Positions 33,748 to 44,788 of a stretch of DNA of 64,000 nucleotides are shown in pieces; the stretch's first letter is position 1, and every line of letters starts with the position of its first letter. Both the position numbers and the translations under genes were made by a program. Below the pieces are notes generated by a model. It was given only the letters and a program-made list of their open reading frames with translations, had not been told where the DNA came from and did not search any database. The stretch comes from Przewalskia tangutica (lineage: Eukaryota > Streptophyta > Magnoliopsida > Solanales > Solanaceae): NCBI GenBank assembly GCA_029844215.1, contig JAQGDG010000256.1, forward strand, positions 1-64,000. The letters are read 5' to 3'.

Positions 33748-36524
33748 TGTTACACCCCGTAATTCCAGGATATGTTTATAAGAACGTACGTAAGAACTCA
33801 AAAATGTTAAGATTTGAAACTAGTAAATTTATCGAAAATATGGAAATGTCGGAAAATGAAATATTGCGACGAATGGGAGGGCGACACGTGTCACCCCCCC
33901 CCCCCCCCTTAGTGGTCTTGGACGAAATGGATATGGTTAGAATGGTCATTTGACCATATTTAAAATGACCAAGTCTTGCAAAGACTTAAGCTTGACATTG
34001 TTGACTTAGTCAAGAGCCACTTGGCTTGATCCTTGTGAAATGCATCCAAGCCACCCATTTGTTTTAATCTTGACCCTCCATGTTTCTATATAGTAACACT
34101 AGTAGCAATACAATGCTTTACACTTAGTCATATTTCAAGAAAAATTTGAAGAAACTCAAAGGGGAGCTCTATGGCTTTGGCTATGGTTTCAAGAGGAAGA
34201 TTTTCGTTTGTTGTCCAATAATCCCCATACTTTAAACCAAGGTTCCTAAGGGTATTGTAAGTGTATCTCAATAGAAAGATCCCGAAAAGTGGCGTTTTCG
34301 TATTAGTCGCAAGGTGAAAACCTAGTCACTTTCCTAGGTTTGGATTGAGAACTTAAGGAAAGTTGTTTGTGATCTTCTAAGGGCTTCAAGTGGTGGATTG
34401 GAGTGTCAAGGAGAGGCTCTAAGTTGCTAGGGAGCGACTTCGGATCTTGAAGTGGATTAAGGCTCACTAAGGTAACAATCTTGTTTTCTTAAGTGTTATA
34501 AGATTACATATTGTTGTAGCCTTATATTTTGACTAGCATGAAGTATATGTATTAAATATTGATAAGTGTTATGGATATTGGAAGCCTAAAATCCGAAATG
34601 ACATTGATTAGCCATTTGAAATTGAAATACAATTTTGGTCGATAATTAGAATTGTCGCATGTTACCTACTTGAAGATTGTAGTAGTTATAATTGATTGTG
34701 GCTTGATAACATGTTATACTAAACAACTTGAATTGAAAAGGAATTGGAAAGGTTGATATGTTGTTACACCTTTGGCCGAGAATGACTTTGTATGTTGGAC
34801 TAGTTTGATATTAATTTGTGGGGCGGAATTTTACACGTCTTGTAGGCGTGTAATACCCTATTGATAACTACATTGTTGAGCCTTAAATGTGGCGTGTTTG
34901 GTTATTGAATTGGGGCCTTGAAAAAGGTGGAAACGTATGTAGAAACAAAGGAAGTGCTGTCCGATTTTCCGTAGAATTTAGTGACTTTGCACTTGGAATA
35001 TTCTACGATTGAAGCTAGAAGTTAATAGACGTATTATGGTCATTATAGGTTGACATACTACGTACGGAGTATTGGACTTAGCAAGTGGATTGAACCGAAG
35101 AGGTATGTGGAACTTTCTTATCTCTTGAGCATGAATAGTTGTAAATATATAGTACGGTAGACGTACGAGATTTTTGACAATCTAATCTATTTGATATCTT
35201 TGGCTTATTTTAAGAATGTCCAAGTTGGTTGAGTTAGGGACTTAACTCACTTGTTTAAGAATATTAAGGATATCTTAGTTTCTAAAAGTTAAGAGACTTA
35301 AAGTATTTTAAAAGTATATGATACTTGGTTTTGAAAGTATAAGTCTCTTGGATATAAAGAAGAATGTATTTGTCTAAAGTATAAAACAAGTATAACGGCT
35401 TTATGGGAAGTTGGTTATAATAGCTTTATGGAAAGTTAAAAAGAGTGGTTTACTCTAAGTAATGTAAGTATGATAAATGACTTGAAATAATGAAAGGCAA
35501 ATTGATTTTAAGGCATCAATTGCTTAAGGTTTTAAAAGAAAGAAGTCACTTGATTTAGAAGCCTATAAATGTATTTCTAAAAGGTATTGTGACTTGTCTT
35601 GAAAAGTAGATATGACTTGATACTACGATTATTAGTATCTTGGAAGTTTTATATGAAAAAAAAGTCATTTTAAAAGAATAGAAGTACATAGTACTTTGGG
35701 TTAAATTCCCGGATTTTATAATGACATGTTAGTGCCTTAAGTAAACTAAAGTGAGAGTGTATATGAATAAGGCTAATAAGAAGTTAGGGGAATTTCTTAA
35801 CTTGCTTATGTTATGTATGATAAGCCGGTAGTGCTTATGTTATGTATGATAAGCCGGTAGTGTTTATGTTATGTATGATAAGTCGGTAGTGCTTATGTTA
35901 TGTATGATAGCCGGTTGTGCTAGTTTATGTTATTCTTACGGGGTAAAGCCCCGGGTTACTACTAATTCCATAGATTTGCTACCCATGATGCGAGTGCGGC
36001 GTTTGTACTCATTGCGGGCCCATCGGACCTAAGCGGGTGAAATAGTCCTATGCGGGTGAAATAGTCCTATGCGAGGAATACCTCATGCGGGTCCACACGA
36101 CCTATGCGGGCGGATACTGACTATGCGAGAAGTTACCTCATTGAGGTCCACGGGACTATCACGGGTGAAATAGTCTCGAAGTAGGATTGCTTAGTGATAT
36201 ACTGGCGGGTGGCCTACTTTGATCATGAGCCTCCTATTTTTACGCGAGAAAGTATACTCTTGTTTACTCTCATTGTTGGTAAGGCAGTGTCTTATTATTT
36301 GAGTTATCATACATGTCTCGGCTTTATTTTAGACTTATGATTTCACTACTGATTTTCGATTTCACATATTTGGTACTGTTGTCGACCTCCTTCGGGGATG
36401 CGTTCACTGCGCAGTAGAGTATCTGAGTTCTTGATCCTCACTTTTAGGATCACTGATTCAGCTGTTGAGAAGCTCCCTTATTCCGATGGCTTATCCTTTG
36501 TCCAGATCCCTGGTATTGTCGGTT
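33748..36524 (+). repeat. Family-B LTR, first part of the composite
   Basis: Begins TGTTACACCCCGTAATTCCAGG at 33748 and is collinear with the LTR at 48320-51000. It includes the CACGTG dyad at 33877-33899, the 15-C run at 33894-33908, a TATA-like TCTATATAG near 34086 and two minisatellites. It breaks off after GTATTGTCGGTTGT, about 0.3 kb before the expected LTR end, and joins a different LTR. Confidence 0.85.
35811..36185 (+). repeat. Two adjoining minisatellites in the B LTR
   Basis: First, four copies of a unit of about 29 bases (CTTATGTTATGTATGATAAG then CCGGTAGTG) at 35811-35934. Then a looser array of about 20-base units around TATGCGGGTGAAATAGTCC and GCGAGGAATACCTCATGCGGG at 35990-36185. 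Both recur almost unchanged at 40018-40410. Confidence 0.85.
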
Positions 36525-39500
36525 GTCGGATTTGGTCACGTGGGGCCCACCCGAGGAATTTTACGTTTTGTGTGGCCCACGAGGGTTACAGAATTTTATG
36601 GACGAATGGGAGGGCGACACGTGTCACCCCCCACATTGGTCTTGGACGAAATTATACAAGGGTAGTATGGTCATTGACCATTGAAGATGAATAAGTCTTC
36701 AAAGCTTGAGATATTTGACTTAAGTCAACTTGCCACTTGTGTAGATAATTAATGTCCTTCATCCTAGCCACACAAATGGTTTAATCTAGACCCTTCATTG
36801 TAGTATATATCCTACACTAGTTGCAAGACAAGTTCCATACTTAGAGAAATTTTTCAAGAAACTTGTGCTAGCCTTAGAGGTGCTCTCGGCTTTAGTGCAT
36901 TCTCCCACACAAAAAATTTAGTTTGTGATCCATTATTCACAAGACTTTAACCCAAGGTCCCTAAGGGTATTGTAAGGATATCTCAATAGAAAGATTTCGG
37001 AAAAACGACATTTTCACGTTAGTCGCAAGGCGAAAACCTAAGGCATTTTCATAGGTTTTGATTGGAAATGGAAGAGAAGTTGGTTGTGAGCTTCTAAAGG
37101 CTTCAAATAGCGGATTGGAGCGTAAAGGAAAGGAGCTAAGAATTGCTAAGGAGCGACATTTAATCTTGGAAATTATAAGGGCTTGTAAAGGTAAAAATTC
37201 TTGTCGTTTTAGTAATTAAGATTACTTATTGTTGTAGCTATGGATATTAGCAAGTATGAGATATATATTATGAAGTTGATAAGTGTTATGGATATTGGAA
37301 CTCTAATCCGAAAACTAGTATGTTTAGCCTTGAGATTTCAATTCAATTGGATTATTAGTTTAATCGTCACATGTTATATAAAGAAGGAATTATAATTGTT
37401 AAGTTATTTATGACAATATAACATGTTAGACCTAAGAAGTTGGATTGAAAAAGAATTGGAAAGAACTTTGTGTTATTGAATAAGTTAGCCGAGAATGACC
37501 TTGATTAAGGACTTAGTTGGTATTAATTGTGGGGCGAAATTTTACACGTATTGTAAGGCGTGTAATTCCCTTTGATTGGTTGTTGTATTGGGCCTTAAAT
37601 GTGGCGTGTTTGGTTATTGAATTCGGTCTTGAAAAAGGTGGCAAAGTATGTAGAAACAAAGGAAGTGTTGTCCGATTTTCCGTAGAATTTAGTGACTTTG
37701 CACTTAGAATATTCTACGTTTAAAGCTAGAGGTTTAATGGACGTATTATGGTCATTATAGGTTGAAGTACTAAGAATAGCGTATTCTACTTGAATGATGG
37801 AATAGCTATCAAGGTTGAAGTACTTCGAAGCATTTTGCTATTTGTCGATAATCGTCGCGAGGTATGTGAACCTCTTCCTTCTTTTGACATGATTCTATGT
37901 ATGGAATATACATGTAGTACTATTTCATGATTCCTTCTACTCTTAGAAGCTAAGAGGTATGTATGTTGATTTACTCTACGTAAAGGTTATGTCTAGGTTA
38001 TCCTAAGTTTTTACCAAGTCTTATGGGGGATGTTGGTAAGAGTCGTTAGGAGGTATTTGGAGCCAAGTTGACTTGGCTAATTTTACGGCACAAATGAGAA
38101 TAAGTATCGAACAAGCCATTGCATCGTTAATAAAGGAAAATGTAATGACAATAAATTAAGTTAAAATGGGTAGAATTCTCCATCTGCATAGAAGCTAAGA
38201 TAAGACAAAATTGCATTACATTTTCTAGATCATGGCTACTTGATTAAGATCGTTATAAATAAGTATAACTTATTCACAACGCACCAAAGTATATGTTACT
38301 TAATTTATAAGAATTTACGTATGAAGTTTTAAGACTATGAACCTCAAATTCATAAAAGGTTAAGGGACTTTATTTTTTCAAGTTATGGGACTTGATTCTT
38401 AAAGGAAGAAATGAATTGATTTAAAAGTATAAAATACTTGATTTGGAAAGTATTGATTTCTTGCCATTCTAAAGTTAAGAAACTTGTTTTCTTAAAAGTT
38501 AAGAGACTTGAAGTATTTTGAAAGCTATGTGATTTGATTTGAAAGTATAAGTCTCTTGGTTGTAAAAGGAATGAATTTATCTAAGACATAAAGATTTATA
38601 ACGGCTTTATGGGAAGTTGGTTATAACAACTTTATGCAAGATTAAAAGAATGGTTTTCTTCAGTAATGTAAGCAAAGAATGACTTGAAATAAAGAAGGGC
38701 AAATTGTTTTAAAGGTACCAATTGCTTAAGGTTTTTAAGAAAGAAGTCACTGGATTTAGAAGCCGGTAAATGTATTTCTAAAAGGTATTGTGACTTGTCT
38801 TGAAAAGTAGATATGACTTGATACTACGGTTGTTAGTATCTTGGAAGTTTTATTTGAAAAAGAGTCATTTTTAAAAGGAGTAGAGGTACGTAGTACGTTG
38901 GGTTAAATTTCCGGATTTTATATGACATTATCGCGTCCCAGAAATGGGTCGGGCAGTATACCTTTATGGGCAGACTATATGACATTATCGCGTCCCAGAA
39001 ATGGGCCGGGTAGTATACCTTTATGGGCAGACTATATGACATTCTCGCGTCGAGAAATGGGCCGGCAAAGATACCTTTATGGGCGGACTATGTGACCTTA
39101 TCGCGTCCCGTGAATGGGCGGGCAAGATACCTTTATGGGCGCACTATGTGACTTTATCGCGTCCCAGTTGGGCGGCGATATAGCGTCCCTCCATAAAGGG
39201 CCGGATTATGTTATGTAAGGTAAGTAAGTTATATGGTAATGAACTTGACGGTTTTTCCTAAGCATGTACGTAAGAATGTGACTATAACTTTTATGTAAAT
39301 GGGAAAAGATAATAAGGTACGATTAAGTTCACGAGATGGTAATGACACGGTAGGATCTGGTATTTACCCTTTTTATACTTGCCCCTGTCATTCTTTTGTA
39401 CACTTATGATTTGTTTATTGTACCTTATTTTTCCGTTCCATATTCTTAAACTGTTGTTATCGACCCCGCCCGATGCGTTCATGTCCGCAGGTTTAGGTAC

Positions 39501-39847
39501 ACAGTTGTGGATCCGCGAGCTTAGGATCCTGGTTCAGCATTTTGAGATGACTCCAATGTTCCGGAGCTTGTCGTCATGGTTATGTATATTCAGGGGTACG
39601 GCGGAGCCTTGTCCCGTCATAGCATTTGTCCAAATCTTAGAGGTATGTATTCATCTGTGGGCTGGACTGGCTAGAGTTGTTTTTACATTGTTAAACAGTG
39701 TAGACCCTTTCGGACAATTTTTATGTTATGACATCCTTATCGGCTTGGCCTTAGTTTAAAAAAAAGAGTGTTATTTATCTTCCGCAGTTTATTATGTTGT
39801 ATGAATAGAAGGGTGCCTGTGTAGGCACTCGCGCCCGGTCCTGGCCG
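36525..39847 (+). repeat. LTR2: diverged family-B LTR lacking its first ~190 bp
   Basis: Starts abruptly with CGGATTTGGTCACGTGGGG, a position about 190 bases inside a normal LTR. It then runs through the dyad (36609-36631), a TATATATCC box near 36810, the TTATAAC...CTTTATG block (38596-38636) and a 57-bp tandem array, and ends near GTCCTGGCCGTGA at 39847. It lacks the canonical TGTTAYACCCC start and has no flanking 5-bp duplication. Confidence 0.7.
38919..39205 (+). repeat. 57-bp tandem repeat in LTR2
   Basis: Units start at 38919, 38976, 39033, 39089 and 39145 (periods 57, 57, 56, 56), each reading TATATGACATTATCGCGTCC then CAGAAATGGG...CCTTTATGGGCAGAC. The fifth unit is incomplete. Confidence 0.93.
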
Positions 39848-40478
39848 TGATTATTAGTATCTTGGAAGTTTTATATGAAAAAAGTCATTTTAAAAGAATA
39901 GAAATGTAGTACTTCTGTTAAATTCTGATTTTATAATGACATGTTAGTGCCTTAAGTAAACTAAAATGAGAGTGTATATGAATAAGGCTAATAAGAAGTT
40001 AGGGGAATTTCTTAACTTGCTTATGTTATGTATGATAAGCCGGTAGTGCTTATGTTATGTATGATAAGCCGGTAGTGTTTATGTTATGTATGATAAGCCG
40101 GTAGTGCTTATGTTATGTATGATAGCCGGTTGTGCTAGTTTATGTTATTCTTACAGGGTAAAGCCCCGGGTTACTACTAATTCCATAGATTTGCTACCCA
40201 TGATGCGAGTGCGGCGTTTGTACTCATTGCGGGCCCATCGGACCTAAGCGGGTGAAATAGTCCTATGCGGTTGAAATAGTCCTATGCGGTTGAAATAGTC
40301 CTATGCGAGGAATACCTCATGCGGGTCCACACGACCTATGCGGGCGGATACAGCCTATGCGAGGAAGTTACCTCATTGAGGGTCCACAGGACCTATGCGG
40401 GTGAAATAGTCTCAGGAGTAGGATTGCTTAATGACATACGGGCGGGTGGCCCTACTTTGATCATGAGCCTCCTATTTT
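39848..40478 (+). repeat. Second copy of B-LTR segment 35628-36240
   Basis: Nearly identical to 35628-36240, including the same number of 29-bp units, and interrupted by A3 at 40479. It continues at 46726. Confidence 0.9.
40474..40478 (+). repeat. Target duplication of A3, left copy
   Basis: ATTTT, matched by ATTTT at 46721-46725. Confidence 0.85.
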
Positions 40479-42485
40479 TGTCACGACCCGAACCCGGGCC
40501 CGTGACTGGTGCCTTACCCCGGGCACCCTAGTGATACAACATCAGAGAAAATCAGCGGAAATAAAAACATGAACATGAATTAAGAGACAAAATAAATAAA
40601 CCCGCCAACAAAACGATTGCCTTCATCATATATACATAAATATCCGAACAGCTTATCCTTTTTACAAACCGCCCAAAAGCAATTATTACAGACCTCTAAG
40701 ATTTATACAACAACTATGACGGGACAGGGCCCCGCCATACCCCTTAATGTACAAGGACCTACAGACTCAGGGTAACATACCAAAGATAAGCTTCCGAAGG
40801 AACGGAGCTTCCCAATACGCTGAAAGGTGATCCTAAAAGCGGGGATCGACAGCCGATGTACCTCTACCTGCGGCATGAACGCAGCCCCCCGAAGGAGGTC
40901 AGTACAACAGGTACCAAGTATGCACTTCTTTCAAAAAAGTTCCTTAATCTTTTAGAATACTTCAAGGTTCTTTATTATCACACATCAAGTTGGTTATAAG
41001 TCAAATCAGTTATCACAAAGCATTTCTCATTTACATAGAGTTGTTATAACACTTTATGTTTAAAAACAATCAAATACATTTAACACATGTACGTCTACCG
41101 TACTACATAGTTATACACCTATCATGCTAGAACAGATAAGAAGAGGTTCACATACCTCGCGACGATTATCGACTAATAGCAAAACGCTCCAAGTACCTCA
41201 AACCGTCGGCTACACTCTCAGTCAGCGGATCTCTCCACACGTAGTACTACAACCTATAGAGGCCACAAAGCGCCTATTAATATCTTTAGATCCCGACGTA
41301 GAATATTCTCTGCGAAAATTCGGCGGACCTCCCCCCACGCAACAAACGTAAATCTCTCTCTATCGAGGTCGGCTACCAAGCCAACCGGGGGTTAACACGC
41401 CTAACCTGACGTGTACAATTCTACTACAGAATGCTACACAAGTCTCATGTAATCCCATGTAATTACATTCGCTTCTCTTCTATAAATTCAAAGCTTAAGT
41501 CAAAAGACATTGCACAACTATGTTCGATTCTATATATAGTATACTTAACTATATACTCCTGACATGTAATTTCCAATTACAATGTATGTTAGGAATGTTT
41601 ACCTCGATAAGCCCAAAATTATCCGAGTTTATATGTCGATCTGAGCAAGGTTTAGCTCTACTCCGTGCGCTCCAACCCGCTCCAACCAACCCTGAAGTTC
41701 TAACCAACTTCTACTTAAATACTTCAACTAACAATGAAGATTTCCTTAGGGTTTCGTTTAGAGGCTAAGAGGAAGTATAATAGTATTTTCTTGGCTTTTG
41801 TATAAAAAGGGTACTTTGGAAAGTACTACAAGGTATATGGGCTAAAGTATTTGGGCATTATAACAATACTATGAGAGTATTTCTATACCACAAAAATGGG
41901 TATTATACGAAAACAACTAGGCTAGGGGTGTACCACGAAGCCTCTACAAAGGGGAGAGGCCCTCTCGGCCAAAGCTTCTCAAGGGAGGGGCTTTGGATGA
42001 AGCAAACTAGAGGGAGGGAGTAGTGTGAGACTTAGAAAGATTGCTCAAGTTTGGATGAAGAAAGTCTTCAACTTAGAGGGGTATTTATAGGTCAAGCAAA
42101 GGCCAACCAATGGCCAAGATGAAGACAAGTGTGGTGCAAGTGTAGGGCTAGATTTCAACTATGTGGACCTTATCCATCTACCACACCAACTTGCACAAAT
42201 ATCCTACAACCAAAGGCACAAAAACGTGCCCTTGACTAGCCCTGCCGTCCACTTACTCCCAATGCGAGGTGACACATGTCACCCTCCCGCTGGTCCAAAA
42301 TGTTTCGCCTCTCGAAAAATCCGCAAAATTATTAATGACATGGCGGAATTTTCCCTACGAAGTCGTGGAAACGCTTCGTCGAAAAACGACTCCTTCCGCA
42401 CTTGTGCACAAATTCGAACCTATGCCTACTTTAAGGCTCAAATTAATATCGTACGCCTCGCATATACTGGAAATACGGTATAACA
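40479..42485 (-). repeat. A3 3' LTR (2.0 kb form)
   Basis: TGTCACGACCCGAACCCGGG...GGAAATACGGTATAACA. Collinear with 44789-46720. The join that removes the LTR middle falls after ACCAAGTATGCAC (near 40920) and is shared by both A3 LTRs, so it predates this insertion. Confidence 0.92.
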
Positions 42486-42520
42486 TTCTCCTCTCAGAAA
42501 CATTCGTCCGAATGTTCCTT
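42486..42520 (-). other. A3 polypurine tract and hairpin
   Basis: The minus strand reads AACATTCGGACGAATGTTTC then TGAGAGGAGAA directly before the LTR start. Confidence 0.8.
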
Positions 42521-42930
42521 CTAAGCCTCAAAACAAACATACGCCAAAGATAGTCTTTACTACTATACTTACGAGAACAATCGCCACACTGCCACGTAAA
42601 CACCACGCAAATACTTACATCCAAGTCCACGAGGAAACACCTCTAACATCACAAACTTTTGTCACTTTGCCGCGAGGTTCTAGTGTCACTCCGACCCAAC
42701 AAATGGTACCGGATCGCATGCGATCCTCGAGGTCTAAAATATACATCCTTCGCACCTTCTCCCTTCACAAGAAATGATCATACCTATGCTCGCAATACAT
42801 GCTCGCTTACTCTGCTACTCGTCGTACTCTTCTCGAACACTTGAACTCTTCTAGTATAATGCCACACTTCCACAACGCTTCGTTTTCCAACCCTTGAGTT
42901 ACTACCTCCAACTTGGTCATCTTACTAACC
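42521..42930 (-). pseudogene. A3 3' interior, integrase side
   Basis: Aligns with the 3' interior of Z (24960-25183): the TTTGTCACTTTG...CGACCCAACAAATGGTACCGG stretch matches Z 24950-25000. No domain can be recognised by eye. Confidence 0.4.
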
Positions 42931-43460
42931 TCGATTTCCTCTAAGGCCATTCGGCCTTCACGAACTGATTCGTCGAACGATCCACGAACTCATACGATGG
43001 TCATCTAAACTGGGCCTAACACCCTCGTGACCTACCACCGGGACCACCCAGTGACCCTACCGAAGCAGCCGCGGGTTGGCCCTCATCATGGCCCCAACCC
43101 GACCCACTTAACGCATCACGCCTTGTTCCCGATCCTAACAATCTTACCTCTGAGTCATGAAAGCTACCACTTCCATCAGACACTACCGTGGACTTTATCA
43201 CACGAAACGCTCTAGGCATAAAATGCGCTCAGACAAGGATCACTTGCAAAATCGTACTCAAGACGGCCTTACATCTAAGGTCTCAACGTAATATTCTAAG
43301 GTTCATCATTTTCTCACCCCAAGCTTACCCTTCTCACTAACCGGGTTCTACATCACGCTTTAGCACAAAGCTATCCGAACATAACACTTAACACATTATC
43401 ATAACATCAATACATACAAGTCTCTAGAGGTTAAGGATATACTGAAAATAGGCGGTTCAA
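42931..43460 (-). repeat. Spacer S of A3
   Basis: Contains TGGGCCTAACACCCTCGTGACC at about 43012-43033 and the CATAACACTTAACACATTATC end, aligning with S of E1, X and Z. Confidence 0.65.
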
Positions 43461-43479
43461 GGACCGCTAAATCGGAACT

Positions 43480-44587
43480 TCCACCGCGACCTCTCTGGCG
43501 CCGGTGTATGAACATCCCGCCTAGTAGAAGGTGAAGAACCATGAATCGATCTCGTAGTCGTGCTATCCTACCATACTACCCACGGTGGACAGCTCCCAAA
43601 ATGGCCTCTGGGCCGCATGTAAAACAAACTCCGGACTAGCACGACACTCCCCACCGCGAGTCTACCCAGTCACAACGAGGTAGGGGTGGCTTCACCGTTA
43701 ACACCCGCTTCTCGGTAATCAACCTGGAGCCACGACTGCCTCCAAAACTCGACGCTCAAGATTGTGAGGACCACTCAGATCGGGCGAGGCGCATAACTAG
43801 TCTGCTGGCGAGGCGGTTCGCCTCGAAAATCACCAAAGGACCTCGCAGCTTCGCCCTCTTCTGCGATTTCGTCATTCGCCGATTTCTCGCTCTCACCTCA
43901 GTGCATAAGCTCGCATGCGGGCAATGTCCATGCGGTGAAGAGCTACACTAACAACTCTGCTAGGTAATCATCGAGCCTCAGTAACATATCGGTGGACTCG
44001 ATCCTCCATACTAGCTACTAATGCGAGGACGTCACGCCAATGAGTCGAACTCACATTGTACTCCCATCACGCTCGCTCTGCGCAACACCAAAAATCGTCG
44101 GCCCGAGCCCTCCTCATCCGTGGCGGCAAAGTGTGCAAGAAATGCCTTTGAGAACTCGTCCCACAAAGCCGAAGTGCATTCTTCCCGGGGCGGCTCACGA
44201 ATCAAACCAATCGATCGCGGTATCACGCAGCCGATGCGAACCTAGACCACCGACTCGGTCTCCGATGCCTTGATCACTCTCACGATCCGTCATCGCGGAT
44301 GAACTCGCGATCATCCTCGTGCCTCGACCCATAAAACTCGCGGGTTACACTCGTAAAATCCCGTAGTCTCAAATGCGCTCGGGGTTGAATTACGTGCTCC
44401 GATCGAATCGCTGCGTCCGGCCTGTTTTATCCTCAAGTCCGCCTGACCACAGCCATTAATCGCCATCTCCTTGTAACCTATCTTCTCCGCCCACCGTAGG
44501 GCCGAGGCTCAGTCGTGGTCTCTGTAGGCGCTTGCTCTACTCGTGATCTCCTCTGGGCCGCCCCACGGGCGGGTTGCCGCGAGGCAT
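43480..44587 (-). pseudogene. gag: A3 Gag with recognisable core
   Basis: ATG at 44587-44585 in the shared GAGGCAT context. The core is clear at 44226-44032 on the minus strand: ALWDEFSKAFLAHF, FLVLRRASVMG and CEFDSLA in the order of the plant retrotransposon Gag domain. Downstream segments around 43990-43800 match the C-terminal Gag piece of E1 and X. A3 thus keeps more of Gag than E1, X or Z. Frameshifts break it. Confidence 0.65.
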
Positions 44588-44773
44588 AATCGTAAAAACG
44601 AGATACGCCGGAGGTTCAACTTACAACACGCTCTAAGGCACGATCTCGTAATGAGAAGAATGGAAACTAATCCTAAATGTCCTATAGCCTCCCGATTATA
44701 GATGTGGTGCACAACACACCGATAATCAAGACTCTACTAGACACGGTTCGTAGACACTTTCCGAGGATTAATC

Positions 44774-44784
44774 GCTCGATACCA
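44774..44784 (-). other. A3 primer binding site
   Basis: TGGTATCGAGC on the minus strand, four bases from the LTR end at 44789. Confidence 0.8.
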
Positions 44785-44788
44785 CTTT

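Noticed and set aside
35811..36185. CRISPR-like array of 29-bp repeats
   Set aside because: The units are contiguous without unique spacers, and they lie within an LTR of a plant retrotransposon.
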